A stretch of DNA of 64,000 nucleotides from Rhodospirillales bacterium (lineage in GTDB: Bacteria > Pseudomonadota > Alphaproteobacteria > Reyranellales > Reyranellaceae): assembly GCA_016185145.1 (NCBI GenBank), contig JACPOB010000134.1, positions 1-64,000 of the forward strand, written 5' to 3'. The notes below the pieces were generated by a model. That model saw only the letters and a list, made by a program, of their open reading frames with translations. It did not search any database and had not been told where the DNA came from. Positions 18,713 to 26,220 of the stretch are shown here, one piece after another. The position numbers and the translations under genes are program-made. How positions within the stretch are numbered: position 1 is the stretch's first letter; the number at the start of each line of letters is the position of its first letter.

Positions 18713-19165
18713 CTACTCGAGCAGGCCGTGATCACTGAGGACCTGCTGCTCATCACCGGTGATGTAGGCAAAGATCTTCGGCTCTTTCCCGGCCGCGATA
18801 TGCAGGAGGTAGATGTTGTCGAACTCGATCTCGACGGTGTCGCCTGACTTGCGACGATAGCTCGACCACCAGTGCGTGCGGGCGAGCGCGTGGAAATCGT
18901 CGAGCGGCGTGATCGAGAGGCTGCGGATCTCCATGCGCTGGGTGCCGAGGCGGCGGTAGTGCCGGTAGCCGCGGGGGATCATTCGCCGGAACAGCCAACC
19001 GTTCCGGCCGCCGAAGACCTGGCGGGGATTGCTGCCGACAAAATATCGGGCGAACGCCGCAGTGACGGCTGAGACGTCGACGACCGGCGGCGTCTGCAGG
19101 GCCGCGTTCATACGTCCTTGATAAGCCTCGAAAAATCGCCGGATGGCGGGTTCATGATCCTGCAT
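18713..19165 (-). CDS. NTF2/SnoaL-like fold protein of unknown function
   Basis: Soluble protein of 150 residues, apparently of the nuclear transport factor 2-like superfamily. This is suggested by the N-terminal helix IRRFFEAYQGRMNAALQ, the central HALARTHWWSSYRR and the conserved EIEFDNIYLLHIAAGKEPKIFAYITGDEQ strand pattern. No catalytic residues can be assigned. It is divergent from mnmA, about 60 bases away. The function is not predictable from sequence. Confidence 0.78.
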   Translation of the reverse strand: MQDHEPAIRRFFEAYQGRMNAALQTPPVVDVSAVTAAFARYFVGSNPRQVFGGRNGWLFRRMIPRGYRHYRRLGTQRMEIRSLSITPLDDFHALARTHWWSSYRRKSGDTVEIEFDNIYLLHIAAGKEPKIFAYITGDEQQVLSDHGLLE

Positions 19166-19227
19166 CGGCTGGGAACGCTCCTGGTGGCCTGTTGTTGCCT
19201 TTGGCCAAGGCCTATATAGGCCCGGCC

Positions 19228-20358
19228 ATGGCCAGGAATTCCCTCGATATCGACAAGGCGCCCGGCGACACCCGCGTGGTGGTCGCGATGTCGGGCGGCG
19301 TCGATTCGTCGGTCACGGCAGCGCTGCTGAAGGAGCAGGGCTACGACGTCGTGGGCATCACCCTGCAGCTCTATGATCACGGCGTCGCCGTCGGCAAGGC
19401 GGGCGCCTGTTGCGCCGGCCAGGATATCCAGGACGCGCGACAGGTTGCCGAGCGGCTGGCCATCCCGCACTACGTGCTCGACTACGAAAGCCGCTTCCGC
19501 GCCGAGGTCATGGATTCGTTCGCCGATTCCTACGTGCGCGGCGAGACGCCGGTGCCTTGCATCGCCTGCAATCGCACGGTGAAGTTCCGCGACCTGCTCC
19601 GGACGGCGCGCGAGCTGGGTGCCGAGGCACTGGCGACCGGCCACTACGTGCAGCGCGTGCTGGGCGAGGCGGGCCCCGAGCTGCATCGCGGCGCAGATCC
19701 GGCCCGCGACCAGAGCTATTTCCTGTTCGGCACGACGGCCGAGCAGCTCGACTTCCTGCGCTTTCCGCTCGGCCACATGCCCAAGAGCGAAACGCGCGCC
19801 CTGGCCGAGCGCTACGAGCTCGTCGTCGCCGACAAGCCCGACAGCCAGGACATCTGCTTCGTGCCCAATGGCGACTACGCCTCGGTGGTCCAGAAGCTGC
19901 GGCCCGAGGCCGTCGAGCCTGGCGAGATCGTCGACATGCAAGGCCGGGGCGTTGGCCGTCACGACGGCATCGTGCGCTTCACCGTGGGGCAGCGCCGCGG
20001 CCTGGCGCTCGGTGAGCGGGCGGGAACCGACAACGAGCCGCTCTATGTCGTGCGGCTGGAGCCCGAGACGCGCCGCGTCGTCGTCGGACCGCGCTCGGCT
20101 CTCGGCCGCAGCGAGATCGCGCTCTACGACGTGAACTGGCTCGGCCCGCGGATCGAGGGCGCGCTGCCGGTGAAGGTCCGCGTGCGTTCTTCGCAGGCAC
20201 TGCGGCCGGCCGAGATTCGCCTCACGGCCGACGGGGCGCTCGTGCGCTTCGCCGAGCCCGAAGTCGGTGTCTCGCCGGGCCAGGCCTGCGTCGTCTATGA
20301 CGCCGAGAATGGCAGCCGCGTGCTGGGCGGCGGCTTCATCCGCCGATTCGCATCATGA
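19228..20358 (+). CDS. mnmA: tRNA-specific 2-thiouridylase MnmA
   Basis: Adds sulfur to uridine 34 of tRNA-Glu, -Gln and -Lys using persulfide that originates from IscS. It has 376 residues from ATG 19228. The PP-loop ATPase motif SGGVDSS is at 22-28. One active-site cysteine lies in TPVPCIACNRTVKF and the second in SQDICFVPNGDY, which fits the MnmA two-cysteine mechanism. A TTG 36 bases upstream would extend it but has no support. The last codons overlap the VOC gene start (ATGATGA). Confidence 0.96.
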   Translation: MARNSLDIDKAPGDTRVVVAMSGGVDSSVTAALLKEQGYDVVGITLQLYDHGVAVGKAGACCAGQDIQDARQVAERLAIPHYVLDYESRFRAEVMDSFADSYVRGETPVPCIACNRTVKFRDLLRTARELGAEALATGHYVQRVLGEAGPELHRGADPARDQSYFLFGTTAEQLDFLRFPLGHMPKSETRALAERYELVVADKPDSQDICFVPNGDYASVVQKLRPEAVEPGEIVDMQGRGVGRHDGIVRFTVGQRRGLALGERAGTDNEPLYVVRLEPETRRVVVGPRSALGRSEIALYDVNWLGPRIEGALPVKVRVRSSQALRPAEIRLTADGALVRFAEPEVGVSPGQACVVYDAENGSRVLGGGFIRRFAS

Positions 20359-20714
20359 TGAAGTTCGACCATCTCGCCCTGCCGGTCAGCAGTCTCGACC
20401 GCTCGCGAGACTGGTACATTGCAGCGCTCGGCCTGAAGGTCGAGTTCGAGATCCCCGCCCGTCATGCGGTGGCGCTGCAGGACGGCGAGGGCTTCGCGAT
20501 CTTCCTGGAGGAGCGGGCGGGCGTGGCGCCGAACGGCATCGCGCTGTGGTTCCGGGTCGACGACGTCGACAAGACCTTTGCCGAATGGACGGCGCGTGGC
20601 GTCGCCTTCGCCCTGCCGCCACAGAAGAATTTCTGGGGATATGGCCCCGAGCTCGTCGATCCCGACGGCTACATCGTGCGCCTGTGGGACGAGCGCACGA
20701 TGAAGGAGAAGTAG
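20355..20714 (+). CDS. VOC-family (glyoxalase/bleomycin-resistance fold) protein
   Basis: Protein of 119 residues with the vicinal-oxygen-chelate fold. It opens with MKFDHLALPVSSLDRSRDWYIAALGL and closes with GPELVDPDGYIVRLWDE, the two halves of the beta-alpha-beta-beta-beta fold. Candidate metal ligands are His6 of the FDHLALPV strand and the glutamate of GPELVDPDG. The substrate cannot be told. The four-base overlap with mnmA makes it part of the same transcript. The frame continues after its TAG directly into the TctC remnant. Confidence 0.88.
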   Translation: MMKFDHLALPVSSLDRSRDWYIAALGLKVEFEIPARHAVALQDGEGFAIFLEERAGVAPNGIALWFRVDDVDKTFAEWTARGVAFALPPQKNFWGYGPELVDPDGYIVRLWDERTMKEK

Positions 20715-20915
20715 GGCGCTACCCCGAAAGAGGTCGTCGATCGGCTGCGTGACGGCATGGTCGCCGCGCTGGGCGCCAGCGAGGTGCAGGCGACGTTGCG
20801 CGATCAGGGAGCCGTCCCGGCCGGCACGACCGCCGAGCAGTTCCGCCAGTTCGTGCACGACGAGGTCGCCAAGAGCGACCGCATAGTGTCGCAGGCCGGC
20901 ATCCAGCCGGAATGA
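20715..20915 (+). pseudogene. C-terminal remnant of a TctC/Bug-type substrate-binding protein
   Basis: From 20715 the frame reads TPKEVVDRLRDGMVAAL, then TLRDQGAVPAGTTAEQF and later IVSQAGIQPE before a stop at 20913-20915. This is the C-terminal end of tripartite tricarboxylate transporter substrate-binding proteins (TctC/Bug), which normally have about 320 residues with a signal peptide. Only about 66 codons remain and there is no start codon or signal sequence. The remnant ends just before the promoter of tRNA-Met. It is likely a leftover of an insertion or deletion at the tRNA locus. Confidence 0.8.
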
Positions 20916-20922
20916 GCCTTTC

Positions 20923-20950
20923 TTGACACTCCGCCGCTCGTCCGCATAAA
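20923..20950 (+). promoter_or_regulatory. Sigma70-type promoter for tRNA-Met
   Basis: TTGACA (20923-20928), 16 bases, CATAAA (20945-20950), about 15 bases before the tRNA. The -35 box is a perfect consensus. The promoter starts only a few bases after the stop codon of the TctC remnant. Confidence 0.7.
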
Positions 20951-20964
20951 AGCGCGCACCCCAT

Positions 20965-21041
20965 GGCTGGGTAGCTCAGCTGGTTAGAGCACGGCACTCA
21001 TAATGCCGGGGTCGGCGGTTCAAGTCCGCCCCCAGCTACCA
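20965..21041 (+). tRNA. tRNA-Met (anticodon CAT), elongator type
   Basis: A 77-base cloverleaf with encoded CCA. The acceptor stem GGCTGGG pairs with CCCAGCT (G-U at the first pair). The D-arm is GCTCAGCTGGTTAGAGC, the anticodon stem CGGCA/TGCCG with loop CTCATAA, and the T-arm GGCGG-TTCAAGT-CCGCC. The anticodon stem lacks the three G-C pairs of initiator tRNA, so it is an elongator; tRNA-Ile2 with a modified CAT cannot be fully excluded. ACCCCAT before and ATGGGGT after extend the acceptor stem and may end transcription. Confidence 0.95.
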
Positions 21042-21060
21042 TGGGGTCTTTCTCAGGCTA

Positions 21061-22686
21061 ATGGCTCGATTCGAGTGTAGCAGTGGCCATGGCGAAGGCC
21101 TTAAGCGCCGCCGGGCACTCGCGCTCGGGCTGGCTGTGTCCACCGTAGCGGCTACGGCCGGGGCGGCGTCGGGCGTTCGCGTCCTCACCTCGTCCGAGCA
21201 ACTGCGACCGTCCTACGACACCGTCATCGTCGGTGCAGGTTCAGCGGGCTGCGTGCTGGCTCATCGGCTGGGCAGGGCGGGGCGGCGCGTCCTGGTGATC
21301 GAGGCTGGCGGTCACGCGAACCTACCCGCGGTCGCCGAGCCGCCGCTATGGTCGACGCTATCGGGCAGCGCCCTCGATTGGCGCTATGCGACGGTTCCGC
21401 AGCCGGGCCTGGACGGCCGCATCGTTCCCTATCCGAGAGGCAAGGTCGTGGGCGGTTCGAGCGTCATCAATGCGCTCGCCTATCAGGCAGGTCATCCGGC
21501 AGCCTACGATCGTTGGCCTGCGGGATGGCGGCACGCCGACCTCCTGCCGTACTTCAAGCGTGCTGAGACTTTTTCCGGCGGCGGCAATGCCTGGCGTGGC
21601 GGCGACGGTCCGCTGCATGTCCTTTCCCTGGCGGATGTCCGTGACCGGACACCTGTGGCGTCGGCCTTCATCGACGCGGCGCAGGAGCGCGGCTTTGCGA
21701 TGACCGCCGATCTGGGCGGCGCGGTCACCACGGGCGTCGCCTGGAACCAGCTCAGCATCAGCGGCCACGCGCGCGACGATGCTGCGACTGCCTTCCTCGA
21801 TAGCCTTGACGGTGCCGTCGACCTCCTCGTCGATACCCAAGTGCGCGGCCTGGTGATCGAGCGCGGTCGTTGCCTCGGCGTGCGCCTTGCGGGGCAAGTG
21901 GTACGGCCCGAGGGCGAAGTCCTGCTCTGTGCCGGGGCGATCGATTCGCCGCGCCTGCTGATGGTTTCGGGCATCGGGCCTGCCGACGCCCTGCGCGCCG
22001 ACGGCATTGCTGTCGCCGCCGACCTGCCCGATGTCGGGGCCAACCTCGAGGATCACTTGCTGCTCGCAGGCGTGGCTTTCCGGGCACGCCGCGAGGTGCA
22101 GCGCTCGCACTACAATCATGCCGACGCGTTGCTCTACGTGCCGCATGCGAAAGCGGGCGAAAGTCCCGAACATCTCATCATGTGCCTTTCGCTGCCCTTC
22201 GTGCAGCCGGCCGTCGGCGCGTTGCCGCCACCCGCGTTCACCCTGGTGCCGTGCCTGATGCGGCCACTCAGTCGCGGCAGCGTGCGCCTTGCATCCGCCG
22301 ACCCGATGGCCCCGGCGCTCATCGATCCGAACTACCTGTCAGACCCAAGCGATCTCGAGAGTCTGGTACGCGCGGTGACGCTGGCGCGCGAGATCGGCGC
22401 AGCCTCGGCACTTGCCGACTGGCGAGGCGAAGAGGTCTATCCAGGCCCAAATTGGGAGGACGTTGCCGCGCGGCATGATTTCGTGCGTCGCGCGGCGCGG
22501 TCATTCCACCATCCCGTCGGCACTTGCCGCATCGGCGCCGTCGTCGACGCTATGTTGCGCGTCCAGGGTGTGACCGGGTTGCGTGTGATCGACGCCTCGG
22601 TGCTGCCTGGCCTTCCGGCGGCCATGATCAACGCCGCCGTTACGGCCGTGGCGGAACGGGCAAGCGATATCCTGTTGGGCGGGTAG
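21061..22686 (+). CDS. GMC-family FAD-dependent oxidoreductase
   Basis: Glucose-methanol-choline family flavoenzyme of 541 residues; the substrate is probably an alcohol, but it cannot be named. The FAD-binding DTVIVGAGSAGCVLAHRL is at about 54-71, later EAGG. The GMC signature region PRGKVVGGSSVINALAY is clear, and the C-terminal active site has FHHPVGTCRIG with the catalytic histidine and a late VIDASVLPGLPAAMINA. The N-terminus is unusual: LKRRRALALGLAVSTVAATAGAASG looks like a twin-arginine or membrane-targeting signal, so the enzyme may be periplasmic. It starts 19 bases after the tRNA. Confidence 0.9.
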   Translation: MARFECSSGHGEGLKRRRALALGLAVSTVAATAGAASGVRVLTSSEQLRPSYDTVIVGAGSAGCVLAHRLGRAGRRVLVIEAGGHANLPAVAEPPLWSTLSGSALDWRYATVPQPGLDGRIVPYPRGKVVGGSSVINALAYQAGHPAAYDRWPAGWRHADLLPYFKRAETFSGGGNAWRGGDGPLHVLSLADVRDRTPVASAFIDAAQERGFAMTADLGGAVTTGVAWNQLSISGHARDDAATAFLDSLDGAVDLLVDTQVRGLVIERGRCLGVRLAGQVVRPEGEVLLCAGAIDSPRLLMVSGIGPADALRADGIAVAADLPDVGANLEDHLLLAGVAFRARREVQRSHYNHADALLYVPHAKAGESPEHLIMCLSLPFVQPAVGALPPPAFTLVPCLMRPLSRGSVRLASADPMAPALIDPNYLSDPSDLESLVRAVTLAREIGAASALADWRGEEVYPGPNWEDVAARHDFVRRAARSFHHPVGTCRIGAVVDAMLRVQGVTGLRVIDASVLPGLPAAMINAAVTAVAERASDILLGG

Positions 22687-22900
22687 GGGGTGGCGGACCC
22701 TCTGCCGCATCAGAGAGACCTCGACCGCCTCTTCTGACGTCACACGTGGTGATGGATGTCGGCTGGCAACTCGAATTTGTGTGGCTTTTCGAGGGCCGGC
22801 GGCGTCGACGGGCGCACGCCCAACATCCCGGAAGACCCCGAACAGGTGTACAATGGGGAGCCACTTAACCTTGGCGGCGCGGTGCGCCTGAAAGGCGATC

Positions 22901-24484
22901 ATGGCACACACCGATCCCCGGACCGCCTTTGTCCACCGTTGGGCCTTGCTGCCACTGGTGCTCCTCCTGCTCGCCGGCCTCCCGCTTGCCGTCTGGCTTG
23001 ATCTCAAGAACTTGTCGGAACGCACACTTCGTTTGCAGGCCGGTGACATCAACTCGATAGTCACCAGCGTGCGTTCCTACTATGCGGCCAACGTCGTCGC
23101 GCGGGTCCTGGCGACGTCCGGACACAGCCCGGTGGTGCACAACTATCAGTCCATTCCCGGCGCAATTCCCACCCCGCCGACGCTTTCGATCGAGCTGGCG
23201 CGCATCATCGGCGAACAGCAGTCCGAAATGTCCGTTCGCTTCGTCTCGGACTACCCGTTTCCCGAGCGTACGTCGCGCGAATTCGATGACTTCGAGAAGG
23301 CCGCTATCAAGAGCCTGCGCCAGAACCCCAAGCAGACCATCAGTGAGGTCACGTGGTCCGGCTTGACCGGTCGTGTTCGGCTCGTTTCGCCGGTCATCAT
23401 GGACGCAGCCACCTGCGTCGGCTGCCACAACACCCATCCTGATAGTCCCAAGCGCGACTGGCAGCTCGGTGACGTGCGTGGCATTCAGGAGGTCATCATC
23501 GCGACATCGATGGCATCCAACATCTTCTCCTTCAAGTATCTGCTGGGCTACTTCGCCTTCATGGCGGTGCTGGGATTCGGCTTCATAGTCGTTCAGCGGC
23601 GCCTCATTCGGACAATCGAGGGCATGAACCGCAAACTCGAAAGCACCAACGACGTGTTGGCCAACGTAGCAAGGAAGATATCGCGCTATCTCGCTCCCCA
23701 AGTCTATTCGAGCATTTTCAGCGGCAAGACGGAGGTGGCCATCCAGACTGAACGCAAGAAGCTCACGGTCTTCTTCTCGGACATCGAGGACTTCACCGGC
23801 GCCACGGAACGTCTCCAGCCGGAGGAGATTACGAGCCTCTTGAACGAGTACCTGACGGAGATGTCGAACATCGCGGCCAAGTACGGCGGCACGCTCAACA
23901 AATTCATCGGCGATGCCATCGTGATCTTTTTCGGCGATCCCGAGACCAAGGGCGCGGCGGAAGATGCGAAGGCGTGCCTTGCCATGGCGGTCCACATGCA
24001 GCGCCGGATGGCCGAGCTCAATGCGCAATGGCGGCGGCGCGGCATCGAGCGCCCTTTCCGCGTTCGCATGGGCATCAACACGGGCTACTGCAATGTCGGC
24101 AATTTCGGCAGCGAGGATCGCATGGACTATACGATCATAGGCGCCGAGGCGAATCTCGCGCAGCGCCTTCAATCGGTTGCCGAACCGGGCCACATTGTCT
24201 TGAGCTATGAGACCTACACGTTGGTGCGCGAAATGGTGAGTGCGCACGCCTTGCCTTCCATCGCGGTGAAAGGCATCAACCGCCAGATCGTGCCCTACCT
24301 GGTCGACGGCCTGCTGGATGCGACCGGCACAAAGATCGAGAAATTCAGCGAGCACACGACTGGCCTCGACTTCTATCTCGATTTGGGCGTGGTGGACGAC
24401 GCCGCCGAGGGTCGCATTCGCGGCTTGTTGCAGGACGCGATCGCCGCGCTGGATCGGCGTAAGGGGCCGGCTAAACTGGTCTAG
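22901..24484 (+). CDS. Membrane class III adenylate/guanylate cyclase with a periplasmic c-type haem sensor domain
   Basis: Protein of 527 residues. Order: transmembrane helix (about 13-33), a periplasmic DUF3365/Tll0287-like domain (about 34-210) with a covalent haem-binding motif CVGCH at 172-176, a second helix (about 212-232), a short coiled linker, and a class III cyclase domain (about 284-450). Metal aspartates are Asp294 (FFSDIEDFT) and Asp338 (KFIGDAIVIFFGD). The base-specifying aspartate region MDYTIIGAEANLAQR and transition-state Asn418/Arg422 are present, so the cyclase should be active. It is inferred to make cAMP in response to redox state or a haem ligand. The gene stands alone, about 210 bases after the GMC gene. 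Confidence 0.88.
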   Translation: MAHTDPRTAFVHRWALLPLVLLLLAGLPLAVWLDLKNLSERTLRLQAGDINSIVTSVRSYYAANVVARVLATSGHSPVVHNYQSIPGAIPTPPTLSIELARIIGEQQSEMSVRFVSDYPFPERTSREFDDFEKAAIKSLRQNPKQTISEVTWSGLTGRVRLVSPVIMDAATCVGCHNTHPDSPKRDWQLGDVRGIQEVIIATSMASNIFSFKYLLGYFAFMAVLGFGFIVVQRRLIRTIEGMNRKLESTNDVLANVARKISRYLAPQVYSSIFSGKTEVAIQTERKKLTVFFSDIEDFTGATERLQPEEITSLLNEYLTEMSNIAAKYGGTLNKFIGDAIVIFFGDPETKGAAEDAKACLAMAVHMQRRMAELNAQWRRRGIERPFRVRMGINTGYCNVGNFGSEDRMDYTIIGAEANLAQRLQSVAEPGHIVLSYETYTLVREMVSAHALPSIAVKGINRQIVPYLVDGLLDATGTKIEKFSEHTTGLDFYLDLGVVDDAAEGRIRGLLQDAIAALDRRKGPAKLV

Positions 24485-24530
24485 AACGCGACGGCGAGCC
24501 GCCGCGGCCGCCCGTTCTATCTTCGGTGCC

Positions 24531-24689
24531 ATGATCCTCGTCGCCGGCCTGGTCGTCTTCCTCCTGCTGGTGCTCGCGCTCTGGCTCCTGTCGCTGCCGG
24601 CCAACAGGCCGGCCTACGCGCGGCCGGTGTTCTACCTGGCACTGGTCGTGGCGGCGCTGATCCTCGGGTTCATCTTCCGGTCCGTCTAG
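24531..24689 (+). CDS. Small two-helix membrane protein of unknown function
   Basis: Frame of 52 residues starting at ATG 24531, reading MILVAGLVVFLLLVLALWL, a short polar loop (PANRPAYARP) and a second hydrophobic segment (FYLALVVAALILGFIF). Two transmembrane helices are clear. It lies 46 bases after the cyclase and overlaps the end of the opposing TfoX gene by 20 bases. No family recognised; the membrane pattern makes it more credible than chance, but expression is unproven. Confidence 0.5.
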   Translation: MILVAGLVVFLLLVLALWLLSLPANRPAYARPVFYLALVVAALILGFIFRSV

Positions 24690-25053
24690 ACGACCGCTTC
24701 GGCGCCGCCCGCCCGCGCTTCGCCGCGACCCGGCGCGCCGCGGCCAGCGCGGTGCGGGCCCAGTCGACAAGCTCGTCGGGCTCATCGAACAGCCTCTCCG
24801 GCGCGCGCCAGAAGGAGAGGTCGATGGTGTTGCCGCCCTTCTCGTAATTGAGAGGGGGTGACGACGCGGCCTCCTCGAACGCCTCGCGGTTGCCGTCGTC
24901 CACCCGCAGGTAGAGCATGTTGTCGGTCACCATCCCGAACATCACGCCGTCGCAGAACACGCCGGTCTTGCCGAACATGCGCCGCAGGGTGACGCGACCG
25001 AGCGGCTCGAGCTGCTCGCGCAGGAATTCGGCGAAGCTGTCGCTGGCGACCAT
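24670..25053 (-). CDS. TfoX/Sxy N-terminal domain protein
   Basis: Protein of 127 residues with the TfoX N-terminal domain: FAEFLREQLEPLGRVTLRRMFG, then GVFCDGVMFGMVTDNMLYLRVDD and LSFWRAPERLFDEPDELVDWA. The C-terminal tail is rich in arginine, lysine and alanine. TfoX controls competence in gamma-proteobacteria, but stand-alone N-terminal-domain proteins in alphaproteobacteria have no known role. The start at ATG 25053 is preferred because the family begins just before SFAEF. It is divergent from the ferredoxin reductase gene, 51 bases away. Confidence 0.88.
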   Translation of the reverse strand: MVASDSFAEFLREQLEPLGRVTLRRMFGKTGVFCDGVMFGMVTDNMLYLRVDDGNREAFEEAASSPPLNYEKGGNTIDLSFWRAPERLFDEPDELVDWARTALAAARRVAAKRGRAAPKRSSRRTGR

Positions 25054-25104
25054 CCCCCGAGGATAGCTCTTTATTTTGTGGTCTTCCTTCGCCACGTTAG
25101 GTCC

Positions 25105-26127
25105 ATGGCCAGCGGACATACGCATCAGACTGACGTCGTCATCATAGGAGCCGGGCCCGTCGGCCTGTTCGCCGTGTTCGAATGCGGCATGGTGCGGCTG
25201 CGCTGCCATGTCATCGACGTGCTGGACGATGCCGGCGGCCAGTGCACGGCGCTCTATCCCGAGAAGCCGATCTACGACATCCCGGGCTTCCCCCGCATCG
25301 AGGCGGCCGAGCTGGTGGTGCGCCTGAAGGCGCAGGCCGCGCCGTTCCGGCCGGTCTATCACCTCGGCGAGCAGGTCCAGGGCCTGGAGAAGCTGAGCGG
25401 CGGGTTCTGGAAAGTCACGACCTCCAAGGGCACCGTCGTGCAGGCGCGCGCCGTGATCATCGCGGCCGGTGTCGGCGCCTTCGGCCCCAACCGGCCGCCC
25501 TTGCCCGGCATCGAGGCGTACGAAGGCAAGAGCGTCTTCTACTACGTCACCCAACGCGAAGCCTTCCGCGGCAAGCGCGTGGTGATCGCGGGGGGCGGCG
25601 ACACCGCCGTCGACTGGGCGCTGTCGCTGGCCGAGATCGCCGACCACGTCTCGGTGATCCATCGCCGCGACAAGTTCCGCGCCGCACCCGAGAGCGAGGC
25701 CCAACTCAAGGCCCTCGCCAAGTCGAGCAAGCTCGATCTCGTCGTACCCTATCAGCTTCGTGGGCTGGAGGGTGCGGCGGGCCAGCTCACGGCCGTGACC
25801 GTCGCCACGCTCGACGGCGACACCAGGCGGATCGAGGCCGACGCTCTGTTGCCGTTCTTCGGCCTGTCGATGTCGCTGGGGCCGATCGCCGACTGGGAGA
25901 TCGAGCTGCAGCACAATCAGATCGCCATCGATGCCTCGACGGCGGCGACCAGCAAGCCCGGCATCTTCGCCATCGGCGACGTCGTCACCTATCCCGGCAA
26001 GCTGAAGCTGATCCTGACCGGCTTCGCCGAGGCAGCCATCGCCGCACGCTCGGCCTATGCCCTGATCCATCCCGAGACCCCGCTGCATTTCGAATATTCG
26101 ACGACGTCGGGTCTGCCGACGGCTTGA
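25105..26127 (+). CDS. Ferredoxin/flavodoxin-NADP+ reductase (thioredoxin-reductase-like type)
   Basis: FAD enzyme of 340 residues moving electrons between NADPH and ferredoxin. FAD motif VVIIGAGPVGLFAVFECG (about 11-28) and NADPH motif VVIAGGGDTAVDWALSL are both intact. The CxxC pair of thioredoxin reductase is absent; the YumC-type signature GGQCTALYPEKPIYDIPGFP is present instead. GIFAIGDVVTYPGKLKLILTGFAEAA closes the FAD site. ATG 25105 is chosen; an upstream ATG 25078 adds nine unlikely residues. The gene ends at a perfect palindrome shared with the convergent epoxide hydrolase gene. Confidence 0.93.
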   Translation: MASGHTHQTDVVIIGAGPVGLFAVFECGMVRLRCHVIDVLDDAGGQCTALYPEKPIYDIPGFPRIEAAELVVRLKAQAAPFRPVYHLGEQVQGLEKLSGGFWKVTTSKGTVVQARAVIIAAGVGAFGPNRPPLPGIEAYEGKSVFYYVTQREAFRGKRVVIAGGGDTAVDWALSLAEIADHVSVIHRRDKFRAAPESEAQLKALAKSSKLDLVVPYQLRGLEGAAGQLTAVTVATLDGDTRRIEADALLPFFGLSMSLGPIADWEIELQHNQIAIDASTAATSKPGIFAIGDVVTYPGKLKLILTGFAEAAIAARSAYALIHPETPLHFEYSTTSGLPTA

Positions 26128-26142
26128 ACGCTGGGGCGTCAA

Positions 26143-26215
26143 GCTCTTCCGGACCGCGAGCCTCCGGCTCGCTCATGATTCATGAGCGAGCCGGAGGCTC
26201 GCGGTCCGGAAGAGC
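26143..26215. repeat. Type-B cloverleaf-like palindrome (copy 2), perfect 36-base arms
   Basis: Two perfect 36-base inverted arms (26143-26178 and 26180-26215) with one unpaired base between. Each arm contains its own small hairpin: GCGAGCC, loop TCC, GGCTCGC on the left, with loop GGA on the right. The centre is TCATGA. It fills the gap between convergent stop codons and can end transcription from both sides. Confidence 0.95.
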
Positions 26216-26220
26216 ATGAG

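Noticed and set aside
22687..22900. Possible small gene between the GMC and cyclase genes
   Set aside because: Frames there are arginine-rich shadow translations with no start signal or recognisable motif.
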